64,000 nt of DNA from Moniliophthora roreri (Eukaryota > Basidiomycota > Agaricomycetes > Agaricales > Marasmiaceae). Under the pieces are notes generated by a model. That model was not told where the DNA came from and ran no database searches. It saw nothing but the letters and a program-made list of their open reading frames with translations. Positions 44,650 through 57,072 of the stretch are shown piece after piece; the stretch's first letter is position 1, and each line of letters begins with the position of its first letter. The DNA lies in the NCBI GenBank assembly GCA_001466705.2, contig LATX02000235.1, positions 62,001-126,000 on the forward strand. The letters run 5' to 3'. The translations under genes were made by a program, and so were the position numbers.

Positions 44650-47600
44650 CCGCTTGTACGATAAAGGTCAGATCGCAGATTACGGATTTCCCCTATGTCG
44701 CCTCGCCTGGGAGGAGTCAAATAAATTCGTGTGTTGGCCCATTGTGCTCGAGAAGCGCCGTCAGATCAGCCTTACTTAATGTGATTAATGTGTTTAGAAG
44801 CCGAATCTGGAGTCAAAGGAGACTTAGCTAGTCTGTTTACGGCACTGCCTCGTGAGCTGTAGCGTCCTTGGGACTATGGTTCTTTTTCCCGGATGGATAT
44901 CTTGCGGTTTGCTGTCATAAGCTACGGACCCGTATACCTCTCCCTTGGTTATGAACTGCGAAAGCTGACTGATTTGCTGGTAAGGAATGGAGTGCAGGGG
45001 GGATGGAAGATAAGGATTCGAAGCATAGCGTCGGTGATTCCGAGCACTAGGTAAAGAAAGTACCCAAAAGGAAAAAATGACATCGGTCCGAGCCATCAGC
45101 AGAGATAACGAGTGAACGCCTGATATCGCCCAAATGGAACCGAAAGGAAATCGTTGTGGAATACTAGCACAACTGCGTGATGATCGAGTGGCGGAGCGAA
45201 CTCATGCTGGTCCTGACTCCTGGCATGATAAAGTTCACGAAGTATAGCAGGAGGAATGGATTATGCGATTAAGATTGTGCAAATCTCGCCAAGTCGGGGT
45301 AAGATTGCACTATTAGGGAGTCAAGTGCCCAAGCAGGTGGCAGTGACAGACGAGCGCCCCGCTAATTGTAACTTGAAACTTGCTTGATTTCTGCCATCGT
45401 TCACCCTCGAGGCACCAGCCTGGGCCACTGATGTGAAGGGTAGTGAGTACAGCTAGACCCTGTGCCCAGGGAACTGGGTACAGCTGAGCAGATATTCGCC
45501 TCAACACGAGATAGCGTTCAATCAGCTGAACAGGATGAACAAAGTGTACCCCAGCACGCCTTTGCAGCAACGTGTTAAAAAGGTACCAGCTGACATCCAT
45601 GCAGCTATGTGTCTCTCTCTCGCGGCAGAAGGACCGGTCAGATTCCAGGTCTTATGTGAGATCTCAGTGGCCTGGCGACCTAATACAATCGCGCAGAGAT
45701 CAGGCGTTCCTAGACTAAAAAATGTCCAACATCACAGCGACAGGTCTCATGACCCGGCTCGGACACTCACCTTGAGGGCTGTTCACAACACTACTTTGTC
45801 ACCCGACGCGCTCAAGATTCTTCTATACATTTTTGCAAACGCGCATGCCTAGAAGCGATTCGACGATCAATGGGACGATAGACTCGAGGCTCGACAAATG
45901 CTTCGACGAGACCGCTTTGCCAAATGGAGCTGGATAGATGGGCCCCGACATCCGACGCTGACTGAGAAACCATGGAGCTTTTTCAGAATTCGGTCGTGAG
46001 GCAGCGTGGGGACATTGAACAGAACTGAATAATGAATACCCAGCTTCAAAGTTCGATGGCTTCCACACACCCTATCACTTGACAGACACTGAGGCGACAC
46101 GTCTCACTTCCATCAGAATTTGAATGTGTTGTCAGGATTCATAGCCAAGATTCCGTGAAGAGATGGATGAAGGACGGCGATTCAGACCGATGAGTGACCA
46201 TGGCATATGAACGGGAGAACGATTGGTAAGGCGAGAAATTCGGCTCGAGGCGCCCTCTGGTGCACCTGCTGACGGTTGTCTGTAAGACGTTCAAGTTCTA
46301 TAATTCGGCATGTCGTAAAACATGGAAAGAGCTCTTCGTGGCACCATAGAATCTAAATGGACCTGCAAGAAATTCTCGTTGGGTTCTGATCAGCGGGACC
46401 AGAAAGTGATCGTATGCAATACGATGGTCGTAGGGAGAGCAAAGTTTAAATGACGGAGTAGACGATAGCCTATCCAGCAATGCGGAAAAAAGAAAAAAAG
46501 AAAAAAAGGTGTCACCACAACGACCCCACCATTTCCAAACTCCCAGCAAAAGACGTCTCTGAGAAGGTGCGGAGCGAAAAAGCGAATTAATGTCTCCTGT
46601 CATTGAAAGACATACAGCAACCTGATCCAGGCGAAGGGCGACCAGGCCACAAAGTTCCAAGAAATCATTTTGCAGATTGACATCCGCCCCGTTCGGGTCC
46701 ATTGATAGAATTAGCACAGGCTTACTTAGCTCCTGTAGGAGTCAGCCCGACCGAACGCATTGCGGTACTGCTTGTGAAAACTTGCACATTATCTCGAAAG
46801 GCATATTTTCGCACTTCTATCTTCGGATATCTCCTTGATTCTCCATTGTCGATACATTGTTCGTTCTTCCCTTGGCCAGCGTCCGTAACCCTACTCTCTC
46901 GAAAACGATCATGGGACCATCACAAGAGTCTCTACTACATGATACACATGCAAAGGATACAACACGGATGTCGTTGGAGCTGAAGACGGCCTTTTCGCAT
47001 CCGAGATGGGCAGAGACTATAATCGTCAGCCCACAAACGTGGAATGATGACTTTTGCTCCGAGAGTGATTGTGATTGAGTTCCTCGCCAATATTTCGCCA
47101 TCATGTGGCATTTTTGACATTCACCTAGCACTGGCACTGGCCATACACGACCAGACCGCGACGCGATGAATGGAATTGTGGCAATGAAGCACGGCTTGGA
47201 CTCGGGTCACGAGTGTCTGCTGTTCATCGGGACTCTTGTGTTGAATGCGAGAGGAGCGGAGTGCGACTGAATGGGCCAGCGCAGTAATCGAGCGGAACGA
47301 AGGAAAGGGCCAAAAATGATCTAGACCTGAAGATGACTGATTGAGGAAAGAAATCGCCATCTATGAATGTTTAAATTTACCTCCATCAAGAGGCCCATTT
47401 GCGCCTTAATATTCCTTGTCAGAAGGCACTTTGAGTGAAGCCATAGTTCCGGTAAAGATATCACCCCGACATATTACTCATTATCGAAGCATGCTCAGCT
47501 TACGATGACAATCCTGGGGCTCGATACTAGTGATTTGTTTGCCCCCAGCAACGGCGAGCCAAGAATGCCGACATGTCGTGTTTAGCGACATATGGGTAAA

Positions 47601-50600
47601 CAGTAACAGTGATGGATGACAGTGACGTCCAACACTCCGGTCTTTTATCACCCTGGCGCGTCCAGGAAATTGACGTATCCTGAACTGGAAAATGAATTTC
47701 GTCGCTCGTCCCTTGATCACGGGATTACCGAGAAACATGACCCACAACCAGGACCGCTTACAAAGTATGTATAAGCGATAGGCCACATATTGGATATATG
47801 GTAACTCACACAGACTCTGTCGCGGTGTTATCCTGCGGTGCGACACTTCGGCCTTGAACAGTGGTTGATCCATAAATTCCGCTACGAAATTAGACCGCAG
47901 CGGAGATCCGAGAACACCGATCAGCTATCGAGTCCTGCGAGACAACAAGAGTGGACAAGCCTGACCCAACCTTCTGGCATTGGAGGACGGTATGCTTCGT
48001 AGTGAAGCTCCACAACGAAACCCGTGTCCGCGGTAATGAGGGTGCTGGATATTGCTCTGCCCCATTAGCATCAGATGAAATCACGATAGAAGCACGAAAA
48101 CGGGGAGGAGCGGCTTACATGGAAGAGTTGAACATCTTGAGCCCGTTTTATGAGCCAGGCTATGAAAAAACGGATCTTCAAAGACATCAGATACCTGCAC
48201 GAAAAAGTCCAAGTTGTACTTTGTACTTTTTGTTAATCTGCATCGATCTGCCATTTTTAGACAGAAACCTCGACTCCAACGCCTTTATTGTCCAGAGGTT
48301 TCCACCATGATGGCCCTTTCGGAGTTTAGAAATTTCGGAGCAACCCAGGAAGCACGTCATGCGAGGTGTAACCAATTGCGAAAGCTTGCCATAAACATAT
48401 GGTAAGACTGATGTCAGGGTGAGGAGTCACCTCATCCTAGTTACAAGTCGAGTAGTTGTTGGGTAGGCAAGGAGTGGCACTTTGAATTTCGGAATCGATG
48501 GATAAAGTAAAGAGCATTCTACAAGTGTATATGAAATGTTATATCGTTACACATTGTGATAGGAACGCACCTGGAAAAACCTTTTTCACCTGAAATTCAC
48601 GGTTGTCAGCGACAAAGGACAGACGGGAAACATGGTACCGAACAAGTTCCGACTCGGACTCTGTGGCAGTGTCAAAGTTTGTCCCATCCTTTGTAAGTAT
48701 GTACGCGGCTCCCGACGTTGAAGCACATGACGCGGATCAACCTCGTCCTGTTAGACGGTGATTCTTTTGGTTTACTCCACGTCTCTTGTTGTTAGTACAT
48801 CTTCACTGTGACCGCTCAAGGTCTTGCAAGTGACCAGCCAAAGCTTGTAGGTGAATTGGCTAACTTTCGAGCTAAAATAAAAAGAATACATTGCACAAAT
48901 CTCGACCCAGTGAGTATACTGTCTTTTTTTCAATGCAAAGATTGACTTGAATTACCGGGATATGTTTCGACGGGGAAATCCTTCCACCGCACCACAACTT
49001 TGATGTTTTTAGACCAATCTTCCCTGTGGAAGTACCAAAGAAGCTGCAGGCTATTCCGTTCCTCGCCGTTGTTTCCCGATACTGGCAGAAAAAAGATGCG
49101 TAACTCAGACTTGTGCAGTTTGCTAGCGGACTAACCGCGACGTTTATAATGATAGTTACAATCTCGAGTAATGTCCTCGAGGATGCAGCTCGTGATCTTT
49201 GCATGGTTTCAACATGCCAAATGCGCTGTGCCGGTGTATCGTGGGTTTATCGTCTAGTACGAATGGTGTGCCCCTCTCCAATCTCTGGAGTGGGATTGGC
49301 CGGGTGTATAGACAATGGAGAAGAATCCGTTAGCACTCGGCGATTTGATATTGGTAAGTCAAAGTGGTTTCATGTTTCAGTGGTCATTCCTTTGTATTTC
49401 TCGACTGTTGGTCCAATTCCAGAACTTGATCATTCCAAACTGAAAAATACGACAAACTGTGCCTTTGGGTGACTTGATGAACAACTCAACTGTCTGTCGA
49501 GCACTATAAGGTTTGATACATGGCTCTCTCTACGTGATTAATTTTTCCCAGCTCACTCATTTCGACGGTCTTGCTACCTCCGCCGCGCTGACCCCTGGAC
49601 GATTGCTTTGTGCAATTGACTAGATGGAACTATGGAACTGAAGAAATGCTTGCACAAGACCTAAGGCCCAGTTTACATTTGGTAACTTGCACCCTTCATC
49701 AGGTCTTCGAAGTCGGCGATAGAAGTTCTTTTTTACCACAGGAACCGTGGAGTGCGTCTAGAGCGCACCCGGTCTTGGTGGAAAAGTTGTCCTCGTTTTA
49801 CCACCACTATGGTCATTCCGTACTCGACGGCTGATTCTTATTCACAAACACTGGAATTCAGTTCGAGGTTTCCATTCTTTTCCAAGAGATTTATCAGCAT
49901 TTCGGCCTCTTTTGTCCTTGCTTCTCCAAAGTTAACTCGCAATGTTACTGGACCATCAAGTCAAAGCTCGAGAGAGAAAGTCCAAGTTCTTATGTTTTTT
50001 TTCGGCCACGAGGCGATGGAATAAAATGAATGTAAATCCGTGCCACGCGACTTGCGGTTCGGAACTCCAAGTCCCGAATACCACACCACAACCTATTTCT
50101 TTCTCTTTGCCCCTGTTCCTCTTTGCTTTGTGATATCTTCGGCAAGGTGTTTCACAGGATCATGAACGTTCGGACGGATTTTCAACGGGTCACTTAATTG
50201 TATACCCTATATATTCCACGCCGAACGCCGAACAAACGACAATGCAGTACCGAGAAACTAATTATCGCCTAGAGGGCTATGTAGCATTCCGCTAACTTGG
50301 TTGGTGGTGGTCATATATTGCACTTGATTGCCTAGCCCAAGGATCCTCAAGTTAACGTCACTCTTCGGCGCCCGCTGCTACGAACAAAAAAAGCACATGA
50401 TTCCTCGGACAACTCAAAGCCACAAAATCTCTCGCAGCCCTGCATCGAACAGATCATGGAGCTGAAAGCCCGCTATAATATTAGACTGACATCGCTAAGC
50501 GCTGATGGAAGGGAAATGGGCACACGTTTCCTGCGTCTGTTTCCAAATCGCTTACTATAAAGGATCACAAGGCCCATTCATCTGCTTGAACAAGTTGTTT

Positions 50601-52187
50601 TTCATCTGGCGTTCATATCTAGTCTTTCATGTATTTAGGACTTTGGGGTGGCCCTCGGATCTAGGTCGTGCAAGAAGCTTATAGTCCGATAGTTGTATGA
50701 GCCTCTTTTTTTTTTTTTTTTTTTTGCTAAAGGCCGTTCGTCGGAGTACTTGAGTGTGCGATCTCCTGCTACCCCTGTACGGATGACCATGAAACAACAA
50801 CAACAAAAAAAAAAAAAAAAGCATTCAAAAATACTCAATGTACCTTTCCGTCAAGAGTCGAATCTGGATGTTCTGTTTTACGTTCCCGATCATAACTGAT
50901 GTCGAACTATAGATCAGAGCGTAATTAGAGATCGTATCGTGCGAAACGTGTACAGCAAACCTTCAAGTCCGAAAGAGTCCAGCAGCATTCGCCAACATGC
51001 GCCAGAAGACGTTCAGTCGCAACTAAACCACGAGTAAAACAGTCCAACTTGGAGGGGAGGGAGGTCTAGGCCTATAATACTGGGCTTTGGTGCTTGGCGG
51101 ATAGCCAGTGAGAGAAATGAATGACTCAATCATGTTGAACCAATCATATTACCTGATGTCTGCACGAGAAGGGGAATTCAACGGGAAAAGTTTCCATTGG
51201 AGCAGAAATCGCAATACGTTAGCAGTTGTCACGAGTAGATGACAGTTTTCGATGGAGAGCAAGCCACTAATTTAGAGGAGAGTTGGACAGAGAATGGCAG
51301 AAAAGAAAAAAAAAACCTTGACAACGAGTAACAATTTTTTTTGCATATGTATATATTGTATACACATCATGAAGGATATATCAGAATGCTGCAGGGAAGC
51401 TTTGTTGTCTTCGTTGTCATAAGTCTAATTCATTCATATGAAAAAAGAAAATTATATATCACCAGCGTTTGTGGGAAAGCGAGTACCGGGGATTTTTTTT
51501 TTGTCCAGTTTTTTTTTTTTTTTTTTTTTTTTTTTGCGGAAGACCGTGTTGAGCTTGTAGATTACCCACGAACTCGTCGCCTAGAAAAGTATACGGGGGC
51601 ATGGAGGAGGAGGATGGTCGTCATAAACGGGAGGTTGGAGCCCAGTGTTCCGGAATCGAGGCGCGAGAAGAAAGAGCTCAAAAAGGAAGTTGCTGATATT
51701 ACGTATTAGTTTACGTCTGTTCTTGGTGTGTTCTAGTCCAGCTTGATGGGGATAGTCGCAGAGAAATTTTGCCGCGTGGACCAAAGATGTCGTGGTTTTC
51801 TCGCAATCGTTACCGACGACTCTCCGTCTCGATTCTGTCATTCCTGAAACGCTGTTTACATGAGTTGAAGGATCCTGGTGTCCACGGTGCCCTTTAGTCC
51901 TTACAAACGTCTTTCTGGAAAACCTTGTCACCTACCATCACCTCACTCCGCTTTTTTCTGGCGTTTCCTGGTTGCCTGCTATCAGCATATGTTCTCTTTG
52001 ATCTTCTTATCTTCGATTTCATCGTCTCTGTGATAGTTTGTCATCGTGGGCACGAGTTTTTACCCCATCTACCTCTTGTCGCGTGGCTAACGCCCTGACG
52101 CCTGAGCAGGTCCATCATAGCTTTCCTTTTGAACTCATGGTCGCCAGCAGCAGCGGCGACCTTTTCTCCCCTCTTCAACTAACCATC
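44650..52187. other. 7.5 kb with no identifiable gene
   Basis: This is the longest stretch in the window without a gene I can name. Minus-strand exon-like pieces with plausible splice borders occur between about 46300 and 49200. Examples are MDPNGADVNLQNDFLELCGL near 46640-46700, LWTIKALESRFLSKNGRSM near 48240-48310, and ELVRYHVSRLSFVADNREF near 48590-48650. They may be parts of a lineage-specific multi-exon gene or a decayed one. Homopolymer runs lie at 50706-50725, 50804-50820 and 51509-51535. A minus-strand frame at 44824-45096 has a hydrophobic start but no support. Confidence 0.35.
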
Positions 52188-55100
52188 ATGACGGATGACG
52201 GACCTCAGTCAAGTGAGGATGGTTCTGGTCTGCATTCCCCCGTTTACGACGCGCCGTATCCAAGTCCTCACGTCAGAGAATGTGAGTTGCTATCCAACCT
52301 CTTTCATTCAAAACTTTCTCATCTGCTTCCGTCCCAATAAAGTCCGGTATCAAGATCAAGTTGACATCCAAAATGCCGCAGGCATCCTTCACTCTCCCTT
52401 CGTCTACTCTTCGAGTCTAATCCATCCACAACAACCTCCGTTAATTGATACGACCCTAGAAGTACCGAGTGCTCAAAGCGATGCTTTCCCTTCCGCCTTC
52501 GCTATTCAACCTCGCAACCACTCGGGAATGGATTACTTTCCCAACTCTCCGGCTAATTCTCGTTTCCCAGTTTCCAATCAGAGCGTCGAAACGGGTTACT
52601 TCAAGTATACTGAACGACGGTTGCCTGGTAGACCACCTCATGACCCAACAACTTATACCCGATTGAATACCACTATGTCAACTATACCTATCGAAGCAGC
52701 ACAACGCCCTCCTCCCGTGCCTTCCGTCGAACGTTCGGAATCTTCTACAACACACCCGCCTAATAATCGTCCTCGCGATCGTAGAGAGATCTCCACGGTT
52801 GTCATAGCTTGTCGTCAATGGTGAGTTCTTTCATTAAGACTTTACCCCTTCATTAGTCCTTTTATCGAAAGTACTAAGCTGATTCCATATCCTGTTCGTC
52901 GGTTTCAGTCGTGGCCGCAAAATACGGTGTGACTCTACAAGGCCCGTTTGCAACAACTGCGTCCGACGGTCTAATGAATGCGAATATGACGCAGTGCCAA
53001 AACGGAGAGGCCCAGATAAGCGTCCTGGCACTCGTCAGCGATCCTGTAAAAAGAGGCCTGCAGACGGTTCCGCACCTCCACCCCCGAAACGCAAGAAAAC
53101 AGATCGTGCGTCTGATTCGCGGGACTTTCCTCTCCCAAAGTCGAAAGAGAATATGGCGGACGTGAAGGGTTCGCCATCTCTTTCGAGACACTCCGATCGC
53201 TCCCAGGACGCTCACTCCGTCAACAATCAGGGATCACATCCTCCTGGTCCACCTACTGATCTACGGATTGCAACTGACAACTCCTTCCTGGTGAAGGTAA
53301 GCAGCCTTCTACACAGGTCCACATCCACTGACGTAGTCCTCTACAGCAGGAACAGTCACCCGCCACGCAACGATATCCATATGGGTATGATCAGACGACA
53401 TACACCAAGTCGTCCTTTCCTCGGCCTATCGACGTAAACGTTCAGTTACCAGAGCGGACACCTAGCAAGTTTCTTCAACCATCGTCCCCTGTCCTCGAAT
53501 CAATGCATCGAGAGTGGTGGGATGAGTTCATGAAGACCTCTCGTTACTCGTAAGTACACGTCCACTGCTCCAACTTCATACAACCATCTTACGGTTTCCC
53601 TTAGGTTGAGTGACATGAAAGGCCATGTTCAATATCTCTTCTCTGACACTGCTCACTGGCTCGAGTTTCTGCATGTAGGTCGCTTCGTGGAGACGCTGTA
53701 CGATAACAGTCGTCGTCACACCATTCAGCCGGCCCTCATCCTGGCTATTCTTGCGATGTCTACCTTGATGAAGTCGAGCAACGCCGAGAATGGAGAGAAA
53801 GGCAGAGAAGACGCCGTTTTGTTACGCGACGCCGCCCATAACCTCTTGCAGAACGCATTGAACTCTGGCTGGATGGATGCTGCCTTGGCCGAAGCTGCCC
53901 TGGTAACGTTTACTGCTACCTATCCCTGGCGTGATCTAACTTTATGCTCGTTTAGATTCTATCGTTATTCGAATCCTCCGTCCACCCTGACTATAATCCA
54001 GACCGACTTGCCTCTATACTGTTGCAGCTCGACAACATCATTCGTGATCTCTCTCTCACTAGTATCGACACCAATGACCCAGACGTATCGATATTCCCGC
54101 AGCGCAGTGTTCCTATCGTCAACCTCTCGGCTACGGAGGCACTCTCTCATAAGTGCTCTTGCATCCCCCCTGACGCGCAACAACCTCCTGACCCTTACAC
54201 ATCATGGACATATCCTTTGCCATGGGATGATTCCTGGACTTCCAACCAAATTCGGGACGAAGAACATCGGAGAGTCTGCTGGAGCGCTCTCGGTCTTGTC
54301 GCCAATTACACCGCGCAATGTGCTGCATTCGACCGAGTTCCTCCCGACCTGTTTCTGAGCGATCCTAGCAACGTAAGTCGGGCCACATATCTATAACGGG
54401 AGAACTACAACTGATGGATCTGTAGTTTGCTCTTCTCTTCCCTGGGGAAGCCCTTGATCGTGTTTCCCCGAGTTACCGCTCTGCCAGTTCGCATTCACCA
54501 AAGGAGTCTGTTTGGGCGCTCTACTGTCGAAGCATGTTGCTATGGAACTTTTGCAACCGCCTAACTCGAACTGCTGTCTCCCAAGAGGACAAGGCCGAAT
54601 ATGCACAAGAGGCGTGGAACGAGTCTCAGTTCATCCAGGATTCCCTCGATTTTCACGTTTGCAATTTGGATACGGCTCTCATTTACTTGACTCGTGAATA
54701 CGTCTATGAGTGAGTTGAGCATCTTTCATTTCCGCTTCCAACTGATATTGATCCGCGTATCACGCAGTACTCGCCTTGCCGTAACACAATCACTTCGGAG
54801 GTCAGTACCGGTTGTTCCTGACAAGCTGCACTGTACCTTAGTTTTTTTTTTTTTGCCTTTGGCAGCCTTCATGGTCTAGGGAGTCCCAACCGTGTTTTCA
54901 ACAGAAGACAAGCTATGGAATGGAGTAAGCCTGAACGTTTAGTGTCCTTTTTGTGCAAGTTCACTAACCCTATCTACAGTCTTCTATCAGGAACAAGTCA
55001 TCAGGCGTGTTACGCACCACATCCACCGAATAACCAATCCCCACGGACATCAGCTAACGCGCCGCCCATATCAAGTCACCTGGTTCTCTAATCAGCTTGC

Positions 55101-55452
55101 CGTGTACGTGCACTTACGATGGTATTGCGTTTGTTCGTGCAGTATTAACACACACACTGCCTTGCAGCTGCCTCATGCTCTGGAATAACGACAATTCCCT
55201 CACAAAGGCTTTGGAGCTAGCGAAGTCTGTCCTCATGCTCGTCGACGTGATGAACTATCTCTGGCCTTGTCAATGTTCGTGTCCATTTCCAATGTCGCTT
55301 TTACTCAATAAAGCTAACACATGTTTTTAGTGCAACAAAGTCATTGTGATGACATGCGTGATAGGCTCATAAAGGCATGCAGGACAGTAGGCATGGAACT
55401 ACCTTCTCCGGCCGAATGCTCTATTCCTACCATTCTCAGGTCTCACTTATAA
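52188..55452 (+). CDS. Zn(II)2Cys6 fungal transcription factor
   Basis: Sequence-specific nuclear regulator. The first exon (MTDDGPQSSEDGSGLHSP) and a long low-complexity second exon precede the zinc cluster, which is split by an intron after the second Cys. VVIACRQC joins to RGRKIRCDSTRPVCNNC and VRRSNECEYDA, supplying all six cysteines. A basic proline-rich linker (RRGPDKRPGTRQR, PPPPKRKK) follows. The middle-homology region then spans several exons: HVQYLFSDTAHWLEFLHVGR, ILAILAMSTLMKSS, NPDRLASILLQLDNIIRDL, RDEEHRRVCWSALGLVANYT and the C-terminal part up to MELPSPAECSIPTILRSHL. About nine introns, all readable in frame. A Met further upstream (52038) is in an open frame, but the start at 52188 looks like the family's acidic N-terminus. 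Target genes unknown. Confidence 0.92.
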
Positions 55453-55899
55453 TTATTTTTTCAGCTTGTTTCATGGTAGTGTAGTATATATCAGCTTCCC
55501 CTCTTTCGTTGTCGTACACTCTCTTTCAAATACCGAACATCTTTCGCCCTTCGCTCGTTTCTCGTTTGATTAATCGAATATTCCTTACAGTGTAGTAATA
55601 ATGTTGTTTTCCCACACCCCCCCCCTTTGTCATGTAGCTTCCCTACGTATGCATCCCGAAATGTTTGTACAACTTGAATGTTCTTTGATAAGTCGCTCGG
55701 GACATGCGAGGTTCCTTTTGCCATCTAAATCTGATATCGATTACCGCATTGAACCCAAAAAGCTATAAACTCAAATGTTCCGCGAGCTCGGCATTCTCAG
55801 GAGAAGCTGCGTGAACAATACGAGTTGGTATACACTGAAGCCACCGTCATTGCCCTGTCAGAACATTGCTGATGGTTTCCAGTTACCAGTAGAACATTC

Positions 55900-56560
55900 T
55901 TATCTCCCCCCCGATTCAAAACCCACACCAGAGTAATGTACCACGCTGACTTCCTTCTTCGAAGCCGAGTCTTCTGCATTTATTACCCCGCATTTTTTGA
56001 ATGCTGGGGTAATTGAATTCAATAGTTGGATCCTACGGCTTGACAACAGCATCCGCCGAGTCCTGTTGATCGTGCTATAATGAAAAGGGTCCGTCAATAT
56101 ATATGTGTGCCTGTAATTATGGCGGAAACTGTCTGTCGACAACAAAACGTACCGATCAACGCCACACCGCGTTTGCGTTGTTGCGTAGTGTTGTATTCAG
56201 TTGTCCTCGAACAAGAGGTGACCAGGGGATCCTAACGTACAGTTTATTGGTTCCAGTGTTACGGCGAAATCATGGTAGTCTAGCTACTCATCTTGAATGC
56301 CGTGAACGTCACTCTCTTTCTTCCCCACGATACAACAGATCGTAATTCCGTTGAATTAAGAAGAATAATATCAACTCATTCTGAATAGAATAATCTAGGT
56401 GGAAACGATTCCCGTGAGTGATACATGGCGGGGAGGTCCCTCAATGTTTTGTATACTAAAATGACGCGAGTTTTGGGAAGGCCTAGCAATAGGGTGATTA
56501 TGCCACAGCAAGACGACATCCCGATGCAGCGCACATATCTGGCCCTCACAACGGTATGAA
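55900..56560 (-). pseudogene. Aldo/keto reductase fragment
   Basis: Scattered pieces match the AKR gene at 21519-23338 in the same order: YVRCIGMSSC near 56500-56530, then a QNHYN/EEREMF-like region near 56290-56390, the WSPLARG-region DNA near 56205-56240, and the region before the C-terminus near 55940-56090. Stops and indels break all frames. Confidence 0.6.
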
Positions 56561-57072
56561 ATTGCTTAACTTCTGATGGATTCCACATTAATAGGAAGAT
56601 GTATCGAGGATCAAACTTTGAAGATATGTAGTTTCCTCGACGGGTGTTTTGTCGCCCAAACTTATGACCTGTATGCGGCAGAAAACTACGTAATAGAGTC
56701 CCACACGCTTAAGCTATGTCTCAGAGTCGAAGGTGTGCCTGAAAAAAATGAATGGAGGTGAACACGGGTGTAGGCCCAAAATCTTGGTGTCAAGCCCACT
56801 TCACGACTCGATTTACAAAAGTTGTCATATCGCGAGATCAATGTGGCTGAAGGGAAATGCCGCAGGAAACCACTCGAAGAAACCACTGCCGGTAAGGAAT
56901 ATCAACTCGAAAGAACAGAAGATTCAAGGGAAGTGCTCACAGCGGCGTTCGCAGTAACAATCGGCATTCTCCGAGCATGACCACAATTCCTAGCTTAAAA
57001 GTTGATAATCTCTCTCTCTCTGAATCTACGCTCACAGAATCATAAGATGCTTGCGCAATACCATTTCTTTCA

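Noticed and set aside
51341..51709. 122-codon plus-strand frame with a Phe run
   Set aside because: It crosses a 27-base T run; the rest has no recognisable motif and no splice continuity.
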